Positions 17,505-25,521 of a stretch of DNA of 52,560 bases are shown here, one piece after another; the first letter of the stretch is position 1, and each line of letters opens with the position of its first letter. The DNA lies in the NCBI GenBank assembly GCA_002477565.1, contig DLQL01000104.1:1-52560 (forward strand). The letters run 5' to 3'. The notes beneath the pieces were generated by a model, which was not told where the DNA came from, did not search any database, and saw only the letters and a program-made list of their open reading frames with translations. The translations under genes and the position numbers were made by a program. The stretch comes from Flavobacteriaceae bacterium UBA7433 (lineage in GTDB: Bacteria > Bacteroidota > Bacteroidia > Flavobacteriales > Flavobacteriaceae).

Positions 17505-18334
17505 GAAGAATATTTATTCCCAAAGATTAATTTTACCAAAGAATCAGGAAGGGTATTCAAGACTAATTGGAATGCGTAAAAAGAAAAGGCATTCAGAAAT
17601 CCGAAATGACGTTTTCGGAAATAAAAGTTTAGTTTTGGAGGGGAACCCAAAGGAGAGTACAATTTTTGAAATCTTTCTTTTAGGCTGCAATTTTCCACAC
17701 GCATTCTGCATAGGTCATTTACTTGGCCACTCCCAACAACTACTCTAGTTGAGCAAACAGAAAACCCCTCCTTATGAGTACGGTATCCATAATCGACATC
17801 ACCTAGGTCATGGTGAAAAGTAGGATCCAAATTGCCAAGTTTTTCGAACACGGCGCTTGGAATCAAAACGACATTTCCATTCATGTTTGTGATCTGCTGT
17901 AAATGTCCGTTGGGTTTGATAATGTTTCGCTGCCTGTCTGTGCCGCCATATATAATTTTTGATTTGTCAGCGGTTTCTATAATTCCAGAAACAATGCCTT
18001 TGCAGCTTAAAATATTTGTACATGCATACAATTCATCAAAACAATTTTCATAAAGGATCACATCATCATTCAACCATAAATAGAAATCGTATTTGTTCTT
18101 GCTTGCATGTTCCCATGCCAAGTGCATGCCTCTGCTCCAAAACAAATCTCCGTTCCCTTTAATTAGATGTACATCTGGATATTTTTTTAAAATCGCTGCA
18201 GAAGTTCCGTCAGATGAATTGTCATCTACCACATACACATCTATATCTTGACTCAAAAAAAACAATTGATTGAGACACTTTAGAGTATCTTTTTTTCTAT
18301 TGAAGCAGGTCAGTAGCACCGCTGTTTTGTTCAT
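17501..18334 (-). CDS. Glycosyltransferase family 2
   Basis: A 277-aa GT-A enzyme. The N-terminus VLLTCFNRKKDTLKCL is followed by VYVVDDNSSDGTS, the donor-recognition LIKGNGDLFWSRGMHLAWEHA and YLWLNDDVIL, whose NDD takes the DxD position at about residues 97-99. This arrangement (GNGDLFWSRGM) is typical of family 2 transferases related to rhamnosyltransferases. A His-rich FHHDLGDVDYGYRTH motif at about residue 172 probably belongs to the catalytic base region. It overlaps both neighbours by four bases, so it is part of the coupled operon. The sugar transferred is not known. Confidence 0.88.
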   Translation of the reverse strand: MNKTAVLLTCFNRKKDTLKCLNQLFFLSQDIDVYVVDDNSSDGTSAAILKKYPDVHLIKGNGDLFWSRGMHLAWEHASKNKYDFYLWLNDDVILYENCFDELYACTNILSCKGIVSGIIETADKSKIIYGGTDRQRNIIKPNGHLQQITNMNGNVVLIPSAVFEKLGNLDPTFHHDLGDVDYGYRTHKEGFSVCSTRVVVGSGQVNDLCRMRVENCSLKERFQKLYSPLGSPPKLNFYFRKRHFGFLNAFSFYAFQLVLNTLPDSLVKLIFGNKYSS

Positions 18335-18810
18335 TTAAACTTTTTTAGATGCGTTTTTATTTGGAATTCTATTTTCTTTATCACATTAGCTGGGTTTCCA
18401 ACAGCTATTGACATTTGGGGTATATCCTGAGTGACAACTGATCCGGCTCCTATGACAGATCCAGCTCCAATTCTAACTCCTTTCAAGATAATTGACCGAG
18501 CGCCAATAAACACATCATCTTCAATAGCAACAGGTGCTGTTTTGATTTTTGAATCTTCTTTTCTTTCCCAATAATTGATAGCGTGTGCATTATTGTCTGT
18601 AATGAGAACCCCACTTCCAATCAAAACATTGTTCCCGATTTCTATCTTTTGATAACAAGATAGTGTTGCCCCTGATATTCCAACACGATTTCCAATCTTG
18701 AGATATGAATTACTTTTTAAGGCGTATAACTTGACCCGTTGAAACACACCAATGGATTTTTTTTTGATGGCTACAGGCGACAAAATTTTTGCCAATTTTA
18801 ATTTCTGCAT
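18331..18810 (-). CDS. Hexapeptide acyltransferase, C-terminal part of a frame-shifted gene
   Basis: A 159-aa open frame encoding a left-handed beta-helix O-acetyltransferase domain: IGNRVGISGATLSCY, IGNNVLIGSGVLITDNNAHAINY (catalytic His region), IEDDVFIGARSIILKGVRIGAGSVIGAGSVV, and the usual end VGNPANVIKKI. The first 15 or so residues of this frame (MQKLKLAKILSPVAI) do not resemble the family, while the overlapping frame at 18710-18958 supplies the expected N-terminal section. Joining the two by loss of one A in the run of nine at 18757-18765 gives a 208-aa protein of normal layout. Either the gene is broken, or it uses slippage, or the run is miscalled. The 159-aa form could still be made from the ATG at 18810. 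Confidence 0.75.
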   Translation of the reverse strand: MQKLKLAKILSPVAIKKKSIGVFQRVKLYALKSNSYLKIGNRVGISGATLSCYQKIEIGNNVLIGSGVLITDNNAHAINYWERKEDSKIKTAPVAIEDDVFIGARSIILKGVRIGAGSVIGAGSVVTQDIPQMSIAVGNPANVIKKIEFQIKTHLKKFK

Positions 18811-18958
18811 CCCTGTGTTTTCTGATAAGTGGTAGCTTGTGAAAAACCCAAGACCTATCCCAATTCCCCTTTCCTAATTTCACTTTGCAAAAGACAAAAT
18901 TTATTAACAGTTTGTATGCATGGTATGGCGGCAGCTTTATAAATTTAGAGAGATGCAT
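18710..18958 (-). pseudogene. N-terminal fragment of the frame-shifted hexapeptide acyltransferase
   Basis: An 82-codon frame whose first 64 residues look like the N-terminal section of this acyltransferase family: a helical start (MHLSKFIKLPPYHAYKL), then GKGNWDRSWVFHKLPLIRKH and the first hexapeptide turn AEIKIGKNFVACSH. After CAT CAA AAA AAA the frame runs into unrelated residues and stops, while the neighbouring frame continues with SIGVFQRVKLYALKSN, which is what the family has next. The combined interval minus one base is 627, a multiple of three, fitting a single-base indel in the run of nine A. The start ATG at 18958 lies 15 bases after the upstream gene's stop. Confidence 0.65.
18757..18765 (-). 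repeat. Run of nine A (coding strand) at the frame break
   Basis: On the plus strand this is nine T in a row. It lies exactly where the two acyltransferase frames must be joined, so it is the likely slippage or indel site. Confidence 0.85.
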
Positions 18959-18973
18959 ATGAGTTAGTAATTT

Positions 18974-19669
18974 TTATTTTGAGAATCCTTCTAGTTTTTC
19001 AAAAACCCGCTCTTTATTACTTCCTATTAATTTAGCTGGATAGCCTCCTATTATTGAAAAGGAAGGAAGGTTTAAATAACTTTTGTTGCATAGACTGTTT
19101 GATGCAACTGTGAAATTTTTAGGGGTTTTGGTGTTTTTCATCACGGTGATTCTATTTCCCAACCAATTGTACGAGCCAATTTCAATTTCTCCAATCATTT
19201 CTTCAATAGAGTTGTCAATTCGATTTCTTAGGTAATGAAAATTCGTGTCAAAAACTTGACACTCCCAACTGATGTCTATTTGATTTTTAAAAACAATTTT
19301 ATTGACACAAAATATTTTTGATTGTGCTCCTACAGTAACATTGTTTCCAAAACTCAAGACACCCTTTTTATCCACTCTTATCAAGCAACCATGGCCAATG
19401 TCCAAATTGCCATCAATGACAACAGTTCCTTTCAAATCAATCACAGTAGCTGAGTGTGGAAACATATCGGAGCCTCTGGCACCTATTTTAACAATCCCTC
19501 TTGAAATCTTCTTGTTCTTTAGAATTATTTTACCAGAGATGTTTTCAAATCGTATTTTGTGATTAAAAATAAATGGCAATTTCAAAGCCTGCTTGAATTT
19601 CAGCATTTTAAAATTGAAATACAGTGTTGCAAGAATGTTGAAGGAACGAAATCTTTTTAGGGGTCTCAT
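18974..19669 (-). CDS. Hexapeptide-repeat acyltransferase
   Basis: A 231-aa protein with a left-handed beta-helix domain. A basic N-terminus (MRPLKRFRSFNILATLYFNFKM) is followed by repeats from about residue 85: VIDLKGTVVIDGNLDIGHG, GVLSFGNNVTVGAQSKI, and later GEIEIGSYNWLGNRITVMKN and VASNSLCNKSYLNLPSFSIIGGYPAKLIG. The end matches maltose O-acetyltransferase-like enzymes of surface polysaccharide loci. FDTNFHYL (about 140-147) holds the His expected to act as the base. The probable role is O-acetylation of the repeat unit in the cytoplasm or at the membrane face. It starts 3 bases after the stop of 19673-20668. Confidence 0.82.
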   Translation of the reverse strand: MRPLKRFRSFNILATLYFNFKMLKFKQALKLPFIFNHKIRFENISGKIILKNKKISRGIVKIGARGSDMFPHSATVIDLKGTVVIDGNLDIGHGCLIRVDKKGVLSFGNNVTVGAQSKIFCVNKIVFKNQIDISWECQVFDTNFHYLRNRIDNSIEEMIGEIEIGSYNWLGNRITVMKNTKTPKNFTVASNSLCNKSYLNLPSFSIIGGYPAKLIGSNKERVFEKLEGFSK

Positions 19670-19672
19670 TTT

Positions 19673-20668
19673 TTACCAGTATGTTGCCTCATCAATTTTC
19701 GAGGCTGTTTTTGGAGTGTCATCTTGCAATGGCCTGGTCCAATAGTTATTATAAAGACTGCAGTAAGGTTCCGCCATTAAAAATTCATGTTCTTTAAATT
19801 CATCAACTCCATAATTTGGGTTGTCCCATCTTTTTCCTTTGATGCCAAACAACAATTGCAAACCGCCTCCGATATGGAAAGCTTTTTTACCGATTCTTTT
19901 TACATGTGCTGCCAACGGTAACCCATATGCACCACAGCCAATAATGGCAATGTCAAAATCAATTTCATCAATTTGTTTTTTCATGTGTTCAAGAGCTTCA
20001 TGCCAATCGTTGAGGTCATTTGGTCTTATTCCTGCAGCAGATTGAACAGATTTAAGGGTGATTAGCTCAAACTCTGGAAGCACGTCAGAATTGTTAAAAA
20101 GTTTTTCCCGGATTGAGTATTGTTTTTTTATGGTGTCTTCAAAAGGGTGAATGACCAATACTTTTTTCCCTTTCAGCACCCGTGTCCACGGATTGTTGAC
20201 AAAGAAGGGATACAGTGCCTCGAGGTGTATATTCTGAACATTATCAGACAGAGGCATGAATTTTTCGTAGTATTGAAACGAGCCCAAAACATCGATTTCA
20301 GGGATATCTTTTAAATACCTTTTGGAAAAGCGTACTGCCATCTCTTTTGTCGGAGGGAAGACACCTGAATATTCATCCAGGTATTTGAAGTTTTTTTCAT
20401 CCCACCAAGGCAGGTGTGTTTTGTCAGAAATAAATTTTTTAAGTTTCTTGACGATTGGGTCTTTTTGGGTAATGCATAAATAGTTGTTGATTGTGATGAG
20501 TTCTGTGGTTCCAAATCTCGAAATCATACATGGACTCTTGGAACTTAACAATTTATAAATGAATTCATTAGCTAAAGTCCTATCTATTACACAATTGGGA
20601 TTTGTAAATCTTTTTTTGAAAAGAAAGAAATTTAATTTCCTGAAACATTTCATTAATTGGCTAAGCAT
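19673..20668 (-). CDS. Uncharacterised polysaccharide-locus protein, possibly GT-D-fold glycosyltransferase
   Basis: A 331-aa soluble protein. I do not recognise a well-studied family with certainty. The N-terminal SPCMISRFGTTELITINNYL resembles the start of GT-D-fold domains (Arg-Phe/Ile-Gly-x-x-Glu), and the C-terminal half has VLVIHPFEDTIKKQY and FDIAIIGCGAYGLPLAAHVKRIGKKAFHIGG-type motifs (about 175-270), a nucleotide-binding-like glycine turn often seen in such proteins. WWDEKNFKYLDEYSGVFPPT is another distinctive stretch. Its position among glycosyltransferases supports a transferase role, but no donor, acceptor or catalytic residue can be named. The start is the ATG at 20668; 160 bases separate it from the upstream gene. 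Confidence 0.6.
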   Translation of the reverse strand: MLSQLMKCFRKLNFFLFKKRFTNPNCVIDRTLANEFIYKLLSSKSPCMISRFGTTELITINNYLCITQKDPIVKKLKKFISDKTHLPWWDEKNFKYLDEYSGVFPPTKEMAVRFSKRYLKDIPEIDVLGSFQYYEKFMPLSDNVQNIHLEALYPFFVNNPWTRVLKGKKVLVIHPFEDTIKKQYSIREKLFNNSDVLPEFELITLKSVQSAAGIRPNDLNDWHEALEHMKKQIDEIDFDIAIIGCGAYGLPLAAHVKRIGKKAFHIGGGLQLLFGIKGKRWDNPNYGVDEFKEHEFLMAEPYCSLYNNYWTRPLQDDTPKTASKIDEATYW

Positions 20669-20828
20669 GGTCTAAAGATAAAAAAGTTTTAAAATTATTC
20701 ACAAAGAAGCTGAAAGATATTTTATTTGTTACTATTAATTGAGGTTCAAATGCAATGATTTTTTTCTAAAAAATTGTTGGCAATTTAAGTATTTAAGGGG
20801 ATTCTTTTTGAAAGGTTTTTAAAATACA

Positions 20829-21953
20829 TCATTGATTGGGTCTTGTTTTTTCTAAAAACTGTTGATATCGAATTCCGTAGGCCTCCCAAGAAAATTTGCT
20901 TTCTAAAGATTTGGAATAGGATCTTTTTCCTTTTTGTGTTTTTGAGATGTCCAATGCAATCTTGACACACTCAGTTAATTCTTTACAATTATAGTCTTCC
21001 ATAACGGTGATAAATTTGTCGTCTTCAAGCAGGTCTTTTATCTCTTTTGAACCTGTTTCACCTGAGCATACGACAGGCAAACCACAAGCAATCGCCTGCG
21101 TCAAAACCATCCCAAATCCATCTTCTCTCGAGGGGAGAATTAATATCTTGGATTTTTTGTAATAATCGATGATTTTTTTTTCATTTACAGCACTAACATG
21201 AACGATGTTTTTTAAGTTGGAAAGAGGAACATCTCCAACGGTCCCCAAATGAATCAAACTCAATTCAGGATTTTTTTTGCACAATTCAATCATCAAATCA
21301 GCTCCTTTTCGATACGACCATTGACCGACAAAAATCATGTCAAAATGAGATTTAGCATCCAGTTCTGTCGGTTGAAAGTCAGTTAAATCTACACCGTACG
21401 GATTTACAAATAGTTTTTTTTTGGGAATCCCATGTCTAACAAAACTTTCGGCTACATAATTTGAGGGAATGCTTATGTAATCAGCATGTTCGTAACCAGC
21501 TAAATCCCGCTGAATATTTTTTTCAGAAATTGTTGATTTTTTAAGAGGATTCTCTTTTAATAGATCAATGAAATTTAAGACATGACTCGTCCCTCTCTCT
21601 AAAAACACCGTGGCATTGAATTTGTTTTTTGCAACCAATAGCGACTTTAGGTGCATTGGACTGTGTCCGATAAAGACATCACAAGGTTCCATAATTCTAG
21701 ATATGTACCAGTCAAAAAATCGATGGTACATATAAACAGCCCATTGCGCTCTTTTTGTTATTCTTAACAGCAGCAAAAACGGCAAAGCAATGGTGAAATA
21801 ATTTTTGTTGTGTTCTTTTTTTAACCCGAACACCTTTGCCCGTTTATTGGGAAGGTAGGAATAGAAATTTACGCTATGTCCATGTTTTATGAGTTCTATT
21901 GAAAGATTCAGCAGGTGACTTCTTCCCCCAAAAGAGGCAATGTTAATTTTCAT
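20829..21953 (-). CDS. Glycosyltransferase family 4
   Basis: A 374-aa GT-B glycosyltransferase. The N-terminal domain begins MKINIASFGGRSHLLNLSIEL with the acceptor-side loop; the C-terminal domain has FVGQWSYRKGADLMIELC, ILPSREDGFGMVLTQAIACGLPVV and CSGETGSKEI. In the usual EX7E motif the first Glu is present (SREDGFGM) but the second is Gln (LTQA), a conservative but uncommon change. It could alter activity or simply be tolerated. The start ATG at 21953 overlaps the end of the Wzy-like gene by 11 bases. The sugar transferred is unknown. Confidence 0.88.
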   Translation of the reverse strand: MKINIASFGGRSHLLNLSIELIKHGHSVNFYSYLPNKRAKVFGLKKEHNKNYFTIALPFLLLLRITKRAQWAVYMYHRFFDWYISRIMEPCDVFIGHSPMHLKSLLVAKNKFNATVFLERGTSHVLNFIDLLKENPLKKSTISEKNIQRDLAGYEHADYISIPSNYVAESFVRHGIPKKKLFVNPYGVDLTDFQPTELDAKSHFDMIFVGQWSYRKGADLMIELCKKNPELSLIHLGTVGDVPLSNLKNIVHVSAVNEKKIIDYYKKSKILILPSREDGFGMVLTQAIACGLPVVCSGETGSKEIKDLLEDDKFITVMEDYNCKELTECVKIALDISKTQKGKRSYSKSLESKFSWEAYGIRYQQFLEKTRPNQ

Positions 21954-23214
21954 ATTTTTTTATTTTTTTTGTCAAAGAAAACCCTTTCAAATGACTTCTT
22001 AAATACGCTTTTATTTCCCTTTCGTTCATAGCTCTGAGCTCTCTGTTAAGACACATCCCGATCATAAAAAAACTAGATAAGGTGTTAAGGTTATACATTA
22101 GTCGGTCTGCAATAAATGACATCACAAAACCAATCGAAACAAACAGGCCTAATGTAATCATAAACCAGTTTTTCGATTGATAGATTGCCAAATACGATGC
22201 TCTTGCAATTAGTACAAGGTATATCAATCCTCCACACACACCTCCCCATTGGTAATAATTCAGGATACGAGTTTCAGTACCTCTTCGTCCTTCTTCATAA
22301 ACTTTTCTAAAAGTTTGATTGTTTTCGTTTTTAGTAAGGAACGTGTCGGTTTTACCAGACCCCCCCAATCCAATTAAAACCTTGTTTTGTTTTAAAAGTG
22401 CTGAGTGTACATCATTGTAGATCCCGGTTCTCGAATCGACCAACAAGTCTTGCTTTTGCTTGTTTTCTTCGTTGGAGAGTTCAATGGATTCAAAACTTGC
22501 CCCGTGTTCAAAGACATTAAGGATGCCTGATGCCCCCAAAACAGCGAATAACAAAGGGAAAAACAGAAGTGTTTTTCTCAAGGCCTTAAATAAAATCAAT
22601 ATCTCATTACTTCTAAAGTAATAAGGTAAGATGCAAGAAATAATCAAAAGGCCATACAGGAGTGATGCGCGAACTCTGATGTCATAAGAGAAAATAACAA
22701 TAAGAACTAGAATAACAAAAAATTTGAGTTTTTTGTTTAAATAGGGGAACATTAAAAGGATTAAAAAAGAACATGATAAGGTCTTGACAAAACCATAAGG
22801 ACCCGTATCGTCTTTACCAAGAATTAAGATGAAAATAAAAGGAATAGCAATCAACAAAGCACGGATGAATGGGCCAACATATTTTTTTTGTGCGCCCAAA
22901 TAAATAGTTAAGGGAAAAAAAATAAAATTTGCAATCATATTTGATAAAAGAACTGTCCAATCTTGTAAGGACTTTGCATCGTAAATACCTCTTGCAAAGA
23001 TGAAAATCCAGTAAAGAAGAAATATCAGAACTGTTTTTTTTTCATCCATCAAAACAAATCTTTCTGTAAAAATCAGTACTAATACAAGAAGCAATGATGG
23101 ATACAAGGTTAAAAGTGTAGGAATAACTACTACACCAGGATTGAAACTGATATACAAAGTAGGAATCAAAGAAACCAAAACAATGAACTTTATAAAAGAG
23201 ATCTTATTAATCAT
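21943..23214 (-). CDS. Wzy-like O-antigen polymerase family membrane protein
   Basis: A 423-aa polytopic membrane protein with about ten hydrophobic segments and one large hydrophilic loop (about residues 230-320, containing DSRTGIYNDVHSALLKQNK and GLGGSGKTDTF). That layout is the hallmark of Wzy polymerases, which join lipid-linked repeat units on the periplasmic side. No strong sequence motif exists for the family, so the call rests on topology and on its place next to the flippase. I place the start at the ATG 23214, one codon after a TTG. It overlaps the flippase gene by about 8 bases and the following glycosyltransferase by 11. Confidence 0.75.
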   Translation of the reverse strand: MINKISFIKFIVLVSLIPTLYISFNPGVVVIPTLLTLYPSLLLVLVLIFTERFVLMDEKKTVLIFLLYWIFIFARGIYDAKSLQDWTVLLSNMIANFIFFPLTIYLGAQKKYVGPFIRALLIAIPFIFILILGKDDTGPYGFVKTLSCSFLILLMFPYLNKKLKFFVILVLIVIFSYDIRVRASLLYGLLIISCILPYYFRSNEILILFKALRKTLLFFPLLFAVLGASGILNVFEHGASFESIELSNEENKQKQDLLVDSRTGIYNDVHSALLKQNKVLIGLGGSGKTDTFLTKNENNQTFRKVYEEGRRGTETRILNYYQWGGVCGGLIYLVLIARASYLAIYQSKNWFMITLGLFVSIGFVMSFIADRLMYNLNTLSSFFMIGMCLNRELRAMNEREIKAYLRSHLKGFSLTKKIKKYEN

Positions 23215-24679
23215 CAATTTTATTTTTAGAATCGCTGTTCGATTTGAATCTTCTGGGTGATTGAAATTTAATCATTTCATCCCCAAATCTTTGGTTTCGT
23301 TCAGCATGTTTGGCTTCTAATTTTTTTCCGAATACCTGTACTGTCATGTTTTTGAAATCTTTGAACCCCTCAGTTATTAGGTCTATCTTTTTTATTTTCA
23401 GTAGTTTGCAAGCGTAGGGAAGCATGAGAAATGAAAGTATTAGATCTAAGGATAAACTTCCAATGGCAACGCCATTCAAACCTATGTATTGTCCCAAAAA
23501 ATAAGAAGCGACAACAGATACAATGGAAGCTAAAATACCAGACAATGCAAAAAAATAGGGTTTGTCAAGAGCGGAATACACCATTGTCGAAGCCCACCAA
23601 AGCGAATTAAATAAAATGCTTACAATGAAGATATTCCACATTATAACAGGCACTTCGATTGCAGAATTTGTCCAGATTTCATAAAACCAGAGGCCAAATA
23701 CTGAAAGAGAAAAGACGCCAATCATTGCTACAAAAAAAACAGTGATTATCGAGACTCTAAATAACTTATGATATTTTTTTGTGTTTCCCTGTGCAATTTC
23801 ATATTGAAATTCTGGGAGGATTGTTTGAGTGACCATATTGATCACTTGATTTACAGTTCTACTCAGTTTTCTTACGGTATTGAAAAGCGTGACTGCTTCC
23901 GGGCCCAAAATAATTCGAACGACAAATGTAGTCCCCTGAAAATAAATGGACTGCCAAACTGGAGACATGAGGTATGCAATTCCCTTTTGAGCAATGCTTT
24001 TGGCGTATTTCTTTTTTATGCTTCCTTTGTACTCCGTTTCAATTTTTAAAACGTTCAATGCTTTGAAAGCATAAAAAGCAGTAAACAAGATAGTAATTGC
24101 CAATTCAGTTATTGCATAAGGAATGATTCCGTACCCCAAGTTTAAAATAAACAATCCACCAATTAATACAGAGATGAACTTTATGTTTACCAAATGAATA
24201 CTCAAAGAAGCTTTTCGAGCAGCAACATAGCGACCTGAAAAAAGGGGATTGTAAAATCCAATCAAACGGGCCAGAATAAGAAGTGATACTGCCCAAATCG
24301 CTTCTTCTTTCTGGATTAAAGATTTTTCAAATACTTCAAATTCATTCAAGACGAATAGCGCAATTGCACTGATGATAATTCCACAAACCAATGCAATTGT
24401 CACTAATGCAAAGCCGGTTTTAAAAATGTCTTCTGCTTTTTTTTTTGCTTTTGACCCGTAGTTCAAAACAAAACGATTGGATACTGCTGTGCCAAAACCA
24501 AAGTTAGATAAGCTTAATACCGTGGGAATCATTGTCAATGTCAACCATTCTCCATAGTAGGCTACTCCCCAATTGTAAATAAAAAAAGGAACCAACAGCA
24601 ATGAGTCCAACATCAACACAGCTTTTCTGCTACCGGTTGCGATGCTGTTTTTTAATAAGTTTTTTTTTAGTGTCCCCAT
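23207..24679 (-). CDS. Wzx-like polysaccharide flippase (MOP superfamily)
   Basis: A membrane protein of about 490 aa with twelve or so predicted membrane segments, belonging to the polysaccharide transporter branch of the MOP superfamily. It is expected to flip lipid-linked repeat units to the periplasmic side. Typical points are the N-terminal NSIATGSRKAVLMLDSLLLVPFFI, LSNFGFGTAVSNRFV near residue 60, and the central GTTFVVRIILGPEAVTLFNTVRKLSR. The C-terminal 40 residues are hydrophilic and charged. The ATG at 24679 is preferred over a TTG five codons upstream. It lies directly before the Wzy-like gene, forming the assembly core of the locus. Confidence 0.88.
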   Translation of the reverse strand: MGTLKKNLLKNSIATGSRKAVLMLDSLLLVPFFIYNWGVAYYGEWLTLTMIPTVLSLSNFGFGTAVSNRFVLNYGSKAKKKAEDIFKTGFALVTIALVCGIIISAIALFVLNEFEVFEKSLIQKEEAIWAVSLLILARLIGFYNPLFSGRYVAARKASLSIHLVNIKFISVLIGGLFILNLGYGIIPYAITELAITILFTAFYAFKALNVLKIETEYKGSIKKKYAKSIAQKGIAYLMSPVWQSIYFQGTTFVVRIILGPEAVTLFNTVRKLSRTVNQVINMVTQTILPEFQYEIAQGNTKKYHKLFRVSIITVFFVAMIGVFSLSVFGLWFYEIWTNSAIEVPVIMWNIFIVSILFNSLWWASTMVYSALDKPYFFALSGILASIVSVVASYFLGQYIGLNGVAIGSLSLDLILSFLMLPYACKLLKIKKIDLITEGFKDFKNMTVQVFGKKLEAKHAERNQRFGDEMIKFQSPRRFKSNSDSKNKIDD

Positions 24680-24698
24680 TTTAATTTTTGACAATCTA

Positions 24699-24720
24699 AA
24701 AGATGCAATTAAACATCTTT
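24699..24720. repeat. Small inverted repeat upstream of wzx
   Basis: AAAGATG (24699-24705) and CATCTTT (24714-24720) with an 8-nt loop, in the 80-base gap between the first sulfotransferase gene and the flippase. On the plus strand it is followed by A4T5. It is too weak to call a terminator with confidence. Confidence 0.35.
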
Positions 24721-24759
24721 AAAATTTTTCATTGAGTCGCGAGTTTTTTTTCGTTAATT

Positions 24760-25467
24760 TTATGATATGAACAATTCATAAATTTTATTGGCTTCTTCCA
24801 TCAATTTTTTTTCCTTCTCACTTTTCAATTCATTCTTCACTATTTTTTTTTCATTTTCTCTAAATTCAGTTGGAAACATATGATTCCTAGGTTTTTTTGT
24901 GTCAATATTTTTTACTGTTGTAGCAACATCTTTAATAACAGTAAAATTTGTGGAATATTTTTCGTTAAAATCAACAATTATTTTGCTAAAATTAGTGGTT
25001 ATGTCTTCAAACCTTCCGATAACAAAAAGATCTTTTTTTTCTAAAAGAGAAGAATAAAATATAATGTACCATTTAAGATACCAATAAATAGGAGTTTCTA
25101 TGTGTTTTTCATTGCGAATAATGGCATCTTCTTTAGTCAAGACCTTTAATGAAAGCACAGCATCTTCGGGTTTTCTTACAAGCACAAGAGTTGGCACACC
25201 TAACCGGATTGCTTCTAAAACATTTGTATGTGAATGCATGTGCGTTGCAATACCGTTGTTTATACCGCTGCATATTTTGAATGCAGCAACTGTAAAGCTA
25301 TTCGCAGACCTAGGAAACCCCTCTATGCACATAGTTGAGTTTTTTGTAACCAATCTGAATGCTGTCTTTTTATTTGTTATCTTAAAATAGAGCTTTGCAA
25401 TGTTATTGTATTGTTTGGGGTAATTTTTTTGTAAAAGTATTCTTATGTATAATTTAATTTTTTTCAT
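24760..25467 (-). CDS. Sulfotransferase-like protein (PAPS-dependent)
   Basis: A 235-aa P-loop-like protein. EGFPRSANSFTVAAF (about residues 49-63) corresponds to the 5'-phosphosulfate-binding loop of PAPS sulfotransferases, and LVLVRKPEDAVLSL (about 95-108) to the 3'-phosphate-binding Arg/Ser motif. A His-rich ATHMHSHTNVLEA lies between them, where the catalytic base region is expected. The position four genes from an APS kinase and two from a PAP phosphatase strongly supports a sulfate-transfer role, presumably on the exopolysaccharide. The DNA is very AT-rich. A short variant of the family cannot be excluded. The start is the ATG at 25467. Confidence 0.75.
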   Translation of the reverse strand: MKKIKLYIRILLQKNYPKQYNNIAKLYFKITNKKTAFRLVTKNSTMCIEGFPRSANSFTVAAFKICSGINNGIATHMHSHTNVLEAIRLGVPTLVLVRKPEDAVLSLKVLTKEDAIIRNEKHIETPIYWYLKWYIIFYSSLLEKKDLFVIGRFEDITTNFSKIIVDFNEKYSTNFTVIKDVATTVKNIDTKKPRNHMFPTEFRENEKKIVKNELKSEKEKKLMEEANKIYELFIS

Positions 25468-25521
25468 TAACTATTTTAAATTTTGGAATGATATTACTTA
25501 AAATATAAATCTATTGAATGT

